DNA of 64,000 nucleotides from Azospirillum ramasamyi (GTDB lineage: Bacteria; Pseudomonadota; Alphaproteobacteria; Azospirillales; Azospirillaceae). The notes below the pieces were generated by a model. That model saw only the letters and a list, made by a program, of their open reading frames with translations. It did no database searches and was not told where the DNA came from. Of the stretch, positions 54,822 to 62,263 are shown in pieces (positions within the stretch are counted from its first letter, which is position 1; each line of letters begins with the position of its first letter). The DNA lies in contig NZ_CP029829.1 in NCBI RefSeq assembly GCF_003233655.1, forward strand, positions 339,001 through 403,000. The letters are read 5' to 3'. The position numbers and the translations under genes are program-made.

Positions 54822-55775
54822 TCACCCCACGATCCGGCCCAGACGCACCGCGGTCTGGCCGGACTTCACCCGGCGGGCTGGCATGATCAGGACGCAGTCG
54901 TCGTAGGGGGTCGGGATGGGACGGTCGTCGTCCCAGCCGATGACCGTGCCGGCGCGGCCGATCACCTCCATGCCCAGGAAAGGGGCGGTGAAGCGGAAGC
55001 GCTCGCTGGCCGCGGTGATCGCCTCGGTGACCTCGACCACCCGCTGCGGGTCGGTGCGCGGACGCAGGCGCGGGCCGTTCGCCGGCAAATCGATCATCTC
55101 CAGGCCGAGCAGCAGGCGCAGGCAGCTTTCCAGCGCGACCGTCGCGGTCTCGGTCCGCCAGTGCTGGCCGCATTCGACCAGGATCGCGGTGCGCGCCCCC
55201 TCCGGCTCGGCGAAACCGCCGTAATCGATCAGCCGCTTCCCCTCGGCATGCCCGCCGTCCGCCACCACCCAGGCCGGATAGCCGAGGCCGAGCGCCAAGT
55301 CGCGCCCGCGCGTGGTCCGGCCGCACAGGGTCAGCGGCGCCGTGTCGGCGGTCATGGAATGGAGGTCGAGCAGCAGGTCCGCCGACTCGTAGACCGGGCG
55401 CAGCACGCGGGCGCGCCGCAGTTCCACGCTGTCGCGCCGGCCGTCGAGATGCTCCGGCGACCACAGCCGGTTGAAATCCTCGTCCAGATAACGCGAAGCG
55501 TAGGGGTTCTGGCGGTCGAAGGTGGCATAGGCCGCGGTGTTGGCGAAGACGAAGCTCAGCCGTCCGCGCCGTGGCCGCAGGCCCATGCGCAGCAGCGCAT
55601 CCAGCGCGATGGCGCCGCACAGCTCGTTGCCGTGGACGAGCGCGTTCAGCACCACATGCGGCCCCGGCTCTTCCGCCGACAGGCTGGTGACGTGGTCGAT
55701 GCCGGTGTTGCCGCGCCGGTAGGGCGCGATGTCCGGCGGCGAGAGTTCGACGGGAGCGAAGAGGGGATCGGTCAA
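54822..55775 (-). CDS. succinylglutamate desuccinylase/aspartoacylase-like protein
   Basis: A 317-residue zinc amidohydrolase of the AstE/AspA group (M14-like). Motifs: LNALVHGNELCGAIALDALL (HxxE zinc ligands), ANTAAYATFDRQNPYASRYL, DEDFNRLWSPEHLDG and the third zinc histidine in LLLDLHSMTADTAPL. A later ILVECGQHWRTETATVAL holds the catalytic glutamate. The substrate is an N-acyl amino acid of unknown type. It converges with creA and is divergent from a second N-formylglutamate amidohydrolase. Confidence 0.87.
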   Translation of the reverse strand: MTDPLFAPVELSPPDIAPYRRGNTGIDHVTSLSAEEPGPHVVLNALVHGNELCGAIALDALLRMGLRPRRGRLSFVFANTAAYATFDRQNPYASRYLDEDFNRLWSPEHLDGRRDSVELRRARVLRPVYESADLLLDLHSMTADTAPLTLCGRTTRGRDLALGLGYPAWVVADGGHAEGKRLIDYGGFAEPEGARTAILVECGQHWRTETATVALESCLRLLLGLEMIDLPANGPRLRPRTDPQRVVEVTEAITAASERFRFTAPFLGMEVIGRAGTVIGWDDDRPIPTPYDDCVLIMPARRVKSGQTAVRLGRIVG

Positions 55776-55940
55776 GCGACAGGCTCGCCAGCGGTGGAGC
55801 GCTTCATTCAGTATGGCGAAGCATGCGACTCCGCGCCAGTCCGGGGCGGGGCGGAGGCGCGGATTTTTCGGCTGATGCCGGTGGCGCGATGCTGATGGCG
55901 GGATGCTGCGGCGGCATGGCAGGATCGTGACAGATTGCCG

Positions 55941-55970
55941 TCGACTGCCGCTTGACGCATGGGTTATAGG
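55941..55970 (+). promoter_or_regulatory. weak promoter candidate upstream of the second amidohydrolase
   Basis: TCGACT (55941-55946) and TATAGG (55965-55970) with an 18-base spacer lie about 96 bases before the start at 56067. The 290-base gap (55776-56066) holds no gene otherwise. Confidence 0.3.
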
Positions 55971-56066
55971 ATCCGCCGGGTCCGTTTCATCGGATTCTCC
56001 TGATCAATGAAATCGGCGGTCGAGCTTGCGGTTATCACTGTGCTGGCGTCCGGTCGGGGCGGGTCG

Positions 56067-56933
56067 ATGAGCTTCGTGATCGATGACGTTCTTGTCCGCA
56101 ACGACCCGGTGGGCCACCGCCTGCCGATCCTGTTCGATTCGCCGCACAGCGGCAGCGTCTACCCCGCCGATTTCCAGGTGGTCTGCCCGCTTCCCCTGCT
56201 GCGCCAGGGCGAGGACACCCATGTGGAGGAGCTGTTCGCGGCGGCTCCCGACCATGGCGCCACCCTGTTGTGCGCCTTGTTCCCCCGCACCTTCATCGAT
56301 CTGAACCGCGCGGTGGACGACATCGACCCGGGGCTGATCGACGGCGACTGGCCGGAGCCGCTCCGCCCGACCCCGCGCAGCACGCTGGGCATGGGGCTGA
56401 TCCGCAGCATGCTGCGGCCGGGCGTGCCGCTCTATGACGGGAAGCTGCCGGCCGCGGCGGTGGCCGACCGCATCGACCGCTATTACCGTCCCTACCATGC
56501 CCAGATGCGGCAGGCGCTGGACGGGCTGGCGGAGCGGTTCGGCACGGTCTGGCACGTCAACTGCCATTCCATGCCGTCGTCGCTGCGTCCCGACGGGCGC
56601 GACCCGCTGGCGGTGGATTTCGTGATCGGCGACCGCGACGGCACCACCAGCGAGGCGGGATTCGTCCAGCTGGTGGCGCAGACCCTGCGCGGTCTCGGCT
56701 ACCGCGTGGCGATCAACGACCCCTACAAAGGGGTGGAACTGCTGGCGCGTTACGGCGATCCGTCACGCGGCCGACATTCGATCCAGCTGGAAATCAACCG
56801 GCGCCTCTACATGAACGAGGAGACGCTGGAGCGCCACGACGGCTTCACCCGGCTGAAGGGCGACATCGACCTGCTGATCGGCCGAATCGCCGATTATGCC
56901 GGCCAGCGCATCCTGCGCCGCGCGGCGGAATAA
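56067..56933 (+). CDS. N-formylglutamate amidohydrolase family protein (copy 2)
   Basis: A 288-residue zinc hydrolase of the same family as the 29692 gene but of a different subgroup. It begins MSFVIDDVLVRNDPVGHRLP and has LFDSPHSGSVYPADFQ, GEDTHVEELFAAAPDHGATL, RTFIDLNRAVDDIDPGLIDG, HVNCHSMPSSLRPDGRD and IQLEINRRLYMNEETLER. A Met at 56007 would add 20 residues without family support. It shares a divergent promoter region with the aspartoacylase-like gene. The family can act on formyl-, acetyl- or other N-acyl amino acids. Confidence 0.9.
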   Translation: MSFVIDDVLVRNDPVGHRLPILFDSPHSGSVYPADFQVVCPLPLLRQGEDTHVEELFAAAPDHGATLLCALFPRTFIDLNRAVDDIDPGLIDGDWPEPLRPTPRSTLGMGLIRSMLRPGVPLYDGKLPAAAVADRIDRYYRPYHAQMRQALDGLAERFGTVWHVNCHSMPSSLRPDGRDPLAVDFVIGDRDGTTSEAGFVQLVAQTLRGLGYRVAINDPYKGVELLARYGDPSRGRHSIQLEINRRLYMNEETLERHDGFTRLKGDIDLLIGRIADYAGQRILRRAAE

Positions 56934-56988
56934 ACGGCCCGCCGTCCTCCCCGTTCGGGCGGCGGTTGCGCAGGAGGACGGTCCCCGG

Positions 56989-57309
56989 TCAGGCGCGCAT
57001 TTCCTGTTGGCGGGCCAGATCCATGAGCTGGGCCATCTGCTTGTCCATCCGGTGGTCGGAGATGTCGACTCCGCAGGCGTGCAGGTCGGTGCACAGCCTG
57101 TTGCGGATATCGTGCGGTCCAAGGGTGGCGATGTCGGTGTCCACGATCTCGCGGGCATAGGCGGTCGCCTCCGCCCCGGTCAGGCCCATCAGGTCGGCGG
57201 CCCATTCACCGGCCAGCCGGCCGCGCCGTGCGCGGATGCGGAAGAGCAGGGCCTCGTCGTGTTGGAACTTGTTCTCGAATGCCTGTTCGCGGTCGTCGAA
57301 GGTCGTCAT
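56989..57309 (-). CDS. DUF1476 protein, F1-ATPase inhibitor zeta subunit type
   Basis: A 106-residue helical protein starting MTTFDDREQAFENKFQHDEA, the DUF1476 signature. In Paracoccus and relatives this family is the zeta subunit, which blocks reverse rotation of F1-ATPase through its N-terminus. The rest (RRGRLAGEWAADLMGLTGAE, DISDHRMDKQMAQLMDLAR) fits. It converges with the preceding hydrolase. Restricted to alphaproteobacteria, it supports the assignment of the organism. Confidence 0.9.
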   Translation of the reverse strand: MTTFDDREQAFENKFQHDEALLFRIRARRGRLAGEWAADLMGLTGAEATAYAREIVDTDIATLGPHDIRNRLCTDLHACGVDISDHRMDKQMAQLMDLARQQEMRA

Positions 57310-57433
57310 GATGACATGCGCTCCTTTATTCGTTTCGCCCGCATTGGCGATGACCGATTATATATCTGGGAAACTGTTCCCGTCACCGTTCCCCCGCGCC
57401 GCAGCCCCGGATATTTTGTAGAGGTTCTTACAA

Positions 57434-57463
57434 GCGGCGGCCGAGCGGCGGCCGAGCGGCGGG
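57434..57463. repeat. 11-base tandem repeat
   Basis: GCGGCGGCCGA is present twice in a row (57434-57444 and 57445-57455), followed by a partial third copy GCGGCGG. It lies in the 214-base gap (57310-57523) between the zeta-inhibitor and NRDE genes, which otherwise shows nothing clear. Confidence 0.7.
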
Positions 57464-57523
57464 ACACTCCCCGGACTCCCCCCGGACTTCCACGACAAGA
57501 CGCAACAGCAGACAGGGCAAGGC

Positions 57524-58297
57524 ATGTGCAGCGTGATTCTCCTGCGGCGACCCGACGCAACCTGGCCGTTGGTCGTCGCCGGGAACCGTGACGAGATGAC
57601 GGGGCGGCCGTGGCTGCCTCCGGCCCGCCATTGGCCCGACCGGCCCAACGTGGTCGCCGGGCTGGACGAGTTGGCCGGCGGTTCCTGGATGGGGCTGAAC
57701 GACGAAGGGGTGGTGGCGGTCATCCTCAACCGCTTCGGCACGCTGGGTCCGGAGGCCGGCAAGCGGTCGCGCGGCGAACTGGTGCTGGATGCGCTCGACC
57801 ATGCCGACGCCGCCGATGCGGCGCGCAGCTTCGCCCATCTCGACATCCGCGCCTACCGCCCGTTCAACCTGGTGATCGCCGACAACCGCGACGCCTTTCT
57901 GGTGGTGCATCGCGGCGCCAACCCGCGCCACCGGCCGGAGGTGTCGTCGATCCCCGCCGGCGTTCATATGCTGACCGCCTTCGAACTGGACGATCCGCAG
58001 GATCCGCGCATCGCCTTCTACCGTCCGCTGTTCGAGCATGCCGCGCCGCCGTCAGTGGACGCGCCCGACGCGGAGTCCTTCGCCTGGGGCGGCTGGCCGG
58101 AGTTGATGGGCAGCCGTATCTGGGAGGGCACGCCGGACGAGCGCGGCGCCATGGACTTCCTGCTGCCCAGCGGCTTCGGCACCTCGTCCAGCTCGCTGCT
58201 GGCGATGCCCAGGGTGGAGCGGCCGGATCTGAATCCCATCTGGCACTTCGCCCCCGGCCGCCCGCACGCGGTGCCTTATGCGCCGGTGGAGCTGTGA
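57524..58297 (+). CDS. NRDE/TANGO2-family protein
   Basis: A 257-residue member of the NRDE family, named for the motif visible here in VVAGNRDEMTGRPW. It starts Met-Cys, consistent with an N-terminal-nucleophile fold in which Cys2 would be exposed after Met removal. Other conserved parts are GGSWMGLNDEGVVAVILNR and the late GTSSSSLLAMPR. Eukaryotic TANGO2 is linked to heme and lipid handling; the bacterial role is not settled. Confidence 0.85.
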   Translation: MCSVILLRRPDATWPLVVAGNRDEMTGRPWLPPARHWPDRPNVVAGLDELAGGSWMGLNDEGVVAVILNRFGTLGPEAGKRSRGELVLDALDHADAADAARSFAHLDIRAYRPFNLVIADNRDAFLVVHRGANPRHRPEVSSIPAGVHMLTAFELDDPQDPRIAFYRPLFEHAAPPSVDAPDAESFAWGGWPELMGSRIWEGTPDERGAMDFLLPSGFGTSSSSLLAMPRVERPDLNPIWHFAPGRPHAVPYAPVEL

Positions 58298-58354
58298 GGG
58301 ACGGCCGGATACCGCAGAATTCCCTCCTCCAGCCTGCCCTCCGGCCCCCGTCGT

Positions 58355-58426
58355 TGTGTTCGTGCACCCGGCTTGCTATATCACTGGGGCACATTCCTGG
58401 ACCGGCAAGCTCGCTTGACCGGTCCT
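58355..58426 (+). promoter_or_regulatory. purC promoter and leader hairpin
   Basis: TTGTGT (58355-58360) and TATATC (58378-58383) are 17 bases apart. About seven bases after the expected start site the RNA can form a near-perfect hairpin (GGACCGG and CAAGC pairing with GCTTG and CCGGTCC, 58400-58426, one bulged A). It ends 23 bases before the purC start. Confidence 0.55.
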
Positions 58427-58448
58427 TACGTATTTGGACGAAGACGCT

Positions 58449-59213
58449 ATGACACGACGCCGGCGCATCTACGAAGGCAAGGCCAAGGTACTCTTCGAAG
58501 GGCCGGAGCCGGGCACCCTGGTGCAGTACTTCAAGGACGACGCCACCGCCTTCAACAACCAGAAGAAGGGCATCATCACCGGCAAGGGGGTGCTGAACAA
58601 CCGCATCTCCGAGTATCTGATGAGCCGTCTGTCCGAGATCGGCGTGCCCACGCACTTCATGCGCCGCCTGAACATGCGCGAGCAGCTGGTGCGCGAGGTG
58701 GAGATCATCCCGATCGAGGTCGTGGTGCGCAACGTCGCCGCCGGCAGCCTGTCGCGCCGCTTCGGGATTCCCGAAGGCACGCCGCTGCCGCGTTCCATCA
58801 TCGAATACTATTACAAGTCGGACGAGCTGGGCGACCCGATGGTCTCGGAAGAGCACATCACCGCCTTCGGCTGGGCCGGCCCGCAGGATCTCGACGACAT
58901 GGTCGCGCTGTCCTTGCGCGTGAACGACTATCTGTCCGGCCTCTTCCTCGGCATCGGGCTCAAGCTGGTGGACTTCAAGCTGGAGTTCGGCCGGCTGTGG
59001 GAGAACGAGGAGATGCGGATCGTCCTGGCGGACGAGATCAGCCCCGACAACTGCCGCCTGTGGGACGTCAAGACCAACGAGAAACTGGACAAGGACCGGT
59101 TCCGCCAGGATCTGGGCCGTGTCGAGGAAGCCTATCAGGAGGTCGCGCGGCGCCTCGGCATCCTGCCGGAGGGCGGGCCGAGCGACGTCAAGGGCCCCAA
59201 GACCATCCAGTGA
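58449..59213 (+). CDS. purC: phosphoribosylaminoimidazole-succinocarboxamide synthase
   Basis: PurC (SAICAR synthetase) adds aspartate to CAIR in purine synthesis. The ATG at 58449 gives 254 residues: [18 protein letters not shown] at the start, [18 protein letters not shown] (nucleotide and Mg site), [20 protein letters not shown] and [15 protein letters not shown] five codons earlier is open but the ATG matches the family. The stop codon is embedded in a short tandem repeat. purS follows. Confidence 0.96.
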   Translation: MTRRRRIYEGKAKVLFEGPEPGTLVQYFKDDATAFNNQKKGIITGKGVLNNRISEYLMSRLSEIGVPTHFMRRLNMREQLVREVEIIPIEVVVRNVAAGSLSRRFGIPEGTPLPRSIIEYYYKSDELGDPMVSEEHITAFGWAGPQDLDDMVALSLRVNDYLSGLFLGIGLKLVDFKLEFGRLWENEEMRIVLADEISPDNCRLWDVKTNEKLDKDRFRQDLGRVEEAYQEVARRLGILPEGGPSDVKGPKTIQ

Positions 59214-59242
59214 CCGGCATCCAATGACCGGCTTCCAGTAAC
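59205..59242. repeat. 14-base tandem repeat across the purC stop
   Basis: ATCCAGTGACCGGC (59205-59218) is followed by ATCCAATGACCGGC (59219-59232) and a partial TTCCAGTAAC. The first copy contains the purC TGA. It suggests recent slippage or duplication at the gene end. Confidence 0.75.
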
Positions 59243-59281
59243 CCCCCCCTCCACCAACACCGTAAAGCGAGCGGACATCCG

Positions 59282-59524
59282 ATGAAGGCCAAGGTTCACG
59301 TCACCCTCAAGCGCGGCGTTCTCGACCCCCAGGGCAAGGCCATTGCGCACGCGCTGCACACGCTGGGCTTCGACGGCGTCGAGGACGTCCGCGCCGGCAA
59401 GGTGATCGAGCTGCAGCTCAAGAGCACCGACGAGGCGACCGCCCGCAAGGAGGTCGAGGCGATGTGCGGCAAGCTGCTCGCCAACACCGTGATCGAGGAC
59501 TACGCCATCGAGCTGGTGGCCTGA
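59282..59524 (+). CDS. purS: phosphoribosylformylglycinamidine synthase subunit PurS
   Basis: PurS bridges PurL and PurQ in FGAM synthase. The 80-residue product has KAKVHVTLKRGVLDPQGKAI, HTLGFDGVEDVRAGKVIELQ and LANTVIEDYAIEL. purQ and purL normally follow purC-purS in alphaproteobacteria, but here an unrelated glycosylase follows, so they must be elsewhere. Confidence 0.95.
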   Translation: MKAKVHVTLKRGVLDPQGKAIAHALHTLGFDGVEDVRAGKVIELQLKSTDEATARKEVEAMCGKLLANTVIEDYAIELVA

Positions 59525-59568
59525 GCCACGGTTCGCGGGATGCGGAGCGCGGCCGATGGGCGTCGATC

Positions 59569-60207
59569 ATGAACGCTGAACATCTGGCCGCGCTCGACCC
59601 CATCTTCGCCGAATGCCTGCGCATCGGCGGCCCGGTGATCCGCGACTTCACCCGGCCGACCGGCTTCGTCGGCCTTCTGCGCATGGTGATGGAGCAGCAG
59701 CTCTCCACCAAGGTCGCGCTGGCGCTGTGGGCCAAGCTGCAGGACCGGCTGGGCGGCGAGGTCACTCCCGGCGCCATCCTGGCGCTGGACGATGAAACCC
59801 TGCGCGCCTGCGGATTTTCCCGCCAGAAGATCGGCTACGCCCGCGGGCTTGCCGAGGCGGTGGCGAGCGGACGGCTCGATTTCGACATCATTCACGACCT
59901 GCCGGACGAGGAGGCGATTGCCCAACTCGTCGCGCTGAAGGGCATCGGCCGCTGGAGCGCCGAGGTCTATCTGATGACCACGCTCGACCGGCCGGACATC
60001 TGGCCCGTCGGCGATCTGGCGATCCAGCTGGGCGTCCAGCGTCTGAAAGGCTGGGCCGACAAGCCGACGGCGAAACAGCTGATCGAGGTGGCGGAGCCCT
60101 GGCGGCCCTACCGCTCGCTGGCGGCGCGTCTGGTCTGGCACCATTACGTGGCGCTGCAGGAGCAGGCGAGGGCGGCAAGGGTCGGCAAGGGCTTGCTCCC
60201 TCGCTAA
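59569..60207 (+). CDS. DNA-3-methyladenine glycosylase, AlkA-like
   Basis: A 212-residue HhH-GPD glycosylase that removes alkylated bases. The helix-hairpin-helix is LVALKGIGRWSAEVYLM and the catalytic aspartate is in DIWPVGDLAIQLGVQRLKG; EQQLSTKVALALWAKL is the conserved entry helix. It lacks the N-terminal beta domain of E. coli AlkA. The ATG at 59569 is chosen; upstream the frame runs into purS. It is 44 bases after purS and may share its transcript. Confidence 0.9.
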   Translation: MNAEHLAALDPIFAECLRIGGPVIRDFTRPTGFVGLLRMVMEQQLSTKVALALWAKLQDRLGGEVTPGAILALDDETLRACGFSRQKIGYARGLAEAVASGRLDFDIIHDLPDEEAIAQLVALKGIGRWSAEVYLMTTLDRPDIWPVGDLAIQLGVQRLKGWADKPTAKQLIEVAEPWRPYRSLAARLVWHHYVALQEQARAARVGKGLLPR

Positions 60208-60329
60208 CCCTCCCCCGCTAAAGCGAATCTGCATTCCGGAGAAAAGTGCCGGGACCATGCGCTGGGCTATTCCTGGCGCCGCTCGGCCGGACAGTTCCTG
60301 TCCAACCTGCGGCCGTTCGCGTAGAGGCG

Positions 60330-61151
60330 TCAGGTCAGCGGGGGCGGCGCTTCCCGGTGCCGTCCCCCGCCGTTGGTCCTGCCGCGGTGCCGCTGCTGAA
60401 GCAGCCGCGTCCGCGTCCGCGCGTCGTCCACCATCGGCACGATCGCCAACAGAACCAGGAATGCGGCCAGCGGCACCGTCGTGACGTAGCCCGCATATTT
60501 GAACCCGGCGGCCCCGACCACCCCGCCCAGGCAGAAGGCGCCGAGCAGGGACACCAGCAGACCCAGGCGGGGCCAGTCGGTGCGCACCGGCTTGTAGCGC
60601 GCCGATTCGGTGCCGAGGTTGATGTAGACCAGCTTGCCCAGCTCGATCCCGATGTCGGTGACGATGCCGGTCATGTGGGTGGTGCGGATCTCCGCATTGG
60701 AGATCTTGGTGATGATGGCGTTCTGCAGCCCCATGATGAAGCACAGCAGCAGCACCGTCACCGGCACGAACAGCGCCCGGTGATCGTCCAGGCTGTTGCC
60801 CAGCAGCCCGAAGCCGAGCAGCAGCAGCGCCTCCCAGAACAGCGGGTAGGCATAGGCGCTGTGCATCCGGTTGTGCCGCCCCCAACTGACGAGGATGGTC
60901 GAATAGGCCGCCCCGGACACGAAGGCCGCCACCGACGCCATCCCCGCCGCCACCGCCACGAGCTGCCCCAGCACCAGATTGTCGGCGACGGACGAGATGA
61001 TGCCGGTCATGTGCGAGGTGTATTGCAGCACCGCCAGAAGCCCGCCCGCGTTGATCGCTCCGGCGACGAAGGCCAGCGACACGCCGAGATGGACGTTGGC
61101 GCGTCTGGTTCTCTTGTTCTCGGAAAGCTTGCGCAGATAGGAGACCGGCAT
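60330..61151 (-). CDS. YoaK/DUF1275-family membrane protein
   Basis: A 273-residue membrane protein with about six hydrophobic segments. The DUF1275 signature is AFVAGAINAGGLLAVLQYTS followed by HMTGIISSVADNL, repeated later as TTHMTGIVTDIGIELGKLVY. The tail is basic (RTRTRLLQQRHRGRTNGGGR). The start at 61151 excludes an upstream open stretch that lies opposite the LysE gene. Function unknown, possibly transport. Confidence 0.85.
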   Translation of the reverse strand: MPVSYLRKLSENKRTRRANVHLGVSLAFVAGAINAGGLLAVLQYTSHMTGIISSVADNLVLGQLVAVAAGMASVAAFVSGAAYSTILVSWGRHNRMHSAYAYPLFWEALLLLGFGLLGNSLDDHRALFVPVTVLLLCFIMGLQNAIITKISNAEIRTTHMTGIVTDIGIELGKLVYINLGTESARYKPVRTDWPRLGLLVSLLGAFCLGGVVGAAGFKYAGYVTTVPLAAFLVLLAIVPMVDDARTRTRLLQQRHRGRTNGGGRHREAPPPLT

Positions 61152-61310
61152 GCGGCACCGCGGGGCGAAGGATTTGGAACAGGATAGCGGAGGGACGGTG
61201 CGCAGGACAATGCGACGGGATGCGCCTTTTCGTCTTGCGAGACCTTCCCCTTGGCGGCGGACCCGTTCCATGCTTCCATTCTGCTCTTCATCGGCGTGAG
61301 GCTTCCGCTC

Positions 61311-61922
61311 ATGAGCCCCGAATTCCTCATCACCTCCCTGATCGTCGTCGCTTCGCCCGGCACCGGGGTGCTGCTCACGCTGGCGGCTGGACTGTCGCAG
61401 GGCGCGCGGGCCAGTGCGGTCACGGCGTTCGGCTGCGCGCTGGGGATCGTGCCGCACATGGCGGCGGCCGTGCTTGGGCTGGCGGCACTGCTGCACACCA
61501 GCGCCGTGGCGTTCCAGGGGCTGAAAATCCTGGGCGTGCTCTATCTGCTCTACATGGCCTGGGCGACGCTGAAGGAGCAGGGGGCGCTCGGCGTCCAGGC
61601 GGAGACGGCGCGGCTCCCGGCCGGGCGGATGATCCTGCGGGCGGTGCTGGTCAATGTGCTGAACCCGAAGCTGTCGATCTTCTTCCTGGCCTTCCTGCCG
61701 CAATTCGTCAGCGACGCCGATCCGCAGCCGCTCGCCCGCATGCTGGAACTCAGCGGCGTGTTCATGGCGCTGACCTTCGCGATCTTCGTCGTCTACGGCC
61801 TGTTCGCCGCCGCGGTGCGCGATCAGGTGGTCTCCCGCCCGCGGGTGATGGCCTGGATGCGCCGCAGCTTCGCCGCCGCCTTCGCCGCGCTGGGTGCCAA
61901 GCTGGCGCTGGCGGAGCGGTGA
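61311..61922 (+). CDS. LysE/RhtB-family exporter
   Basis: A 203-residue exporter with six hydrophobic segments. Motifs: FLITSLIVVASPGTGVLLTL (the PGP-type N-terminal motif), GLSQGARASAVTAFGCALGI, LKILGVLYLLYMAWATLK and VLNPKLSIFFLAFLPQFV. The family exports amino acids or homoserine lactones. ATG at 61311. It is divergent from the YoaK gene. Confidence 0.9.
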   Translation: MSPEFLITSLIVVASPGTGVLLTLAAGLSQGARASAVTAFGCALGIVPHMAAAVLGLAALLHTSAVAFQGLKILGVLYLLYMAWATLKEQGALGVQAETARLPAGRMILRAVLVNVLNPKLSIFFLAFLPQFVSDADPQPLARMLELSGVFMALTFAIFVVYGLFAAAVRDQVVSRPRVMAWMRRSFAAAFAALGAKLALAER

Positions 61923-61958
61923 GACGGGAATTGGAGAGTTTGACGGGCTGGACTATAT

Positions 61959-61978
61959 CTGACCATTCCTCTGGTCAG
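61959..61978. promoter_or_regulatory. operator-like inverted repeat of the antitoxin relic
   Basis: CTGACCA and TGGTCAG are perfect inverted copies separated by six bases, with a TATAT element just before them. They sit 11 bases upstream of a Phd-like start codon, the usual place for a toxin-antitoxin operator. Confidence 0.55.
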
Positions 61979-61989
61979 GATGTTCAGGC

Positions 61990-62091
61990 ATGAACATGAT
62001 CCCGCGTGCCGATGCCAAGGCCCATCTCGGCGATCTGGTCGCGCAGGCGGAGGCGGGGCTCGCGCTGGGTGTCGAAACGCTTTCGCCTTGA
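61990..62091 (+). pseudogene. truncated Phd/YefM-type antitoxin
   Basis: A 33-residue frame starts MNMIPRADAKAHLGDLVAQA and ends EAGLALGVETLSP. The first 23 residues match the N-terminus of Phd/YefM antitoxins (ADAKxxLxxLxxxxEAG). The rest of the DNA-binding domain, the toxin-neutralising tail and any toxin are missing, and the frame ends within a few codons of the break. The 172 bases after it (62092-62263) contain no gene. It is probably a relic of a lost module. Confidence 0.7.
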
Positions 62092-62263
62092 CGGCCGACG
62101 GTTCCGCCGAGCCCTGACCGATGCGCCGCGCCCGCCCGTCGCACCGGCCACTGTTACGGAATGCGTACCGCGTGCTAAGGTGCCGCCGGGCGCGCTGCCG
62201 GTATTCCGTATCAGGGGGGCCGGCAACGCGCCCGTTGTCGTCCGCCTCCTGTTCCGGGCCTTG

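Noticed and set aside
57434..57463. CRISPR-like or regulatory array in the GCGGCGGCCGA repeat
   Set aside because: Only two and a half direct copies without spacers; simple slippage in GC-rich DNA is enough.
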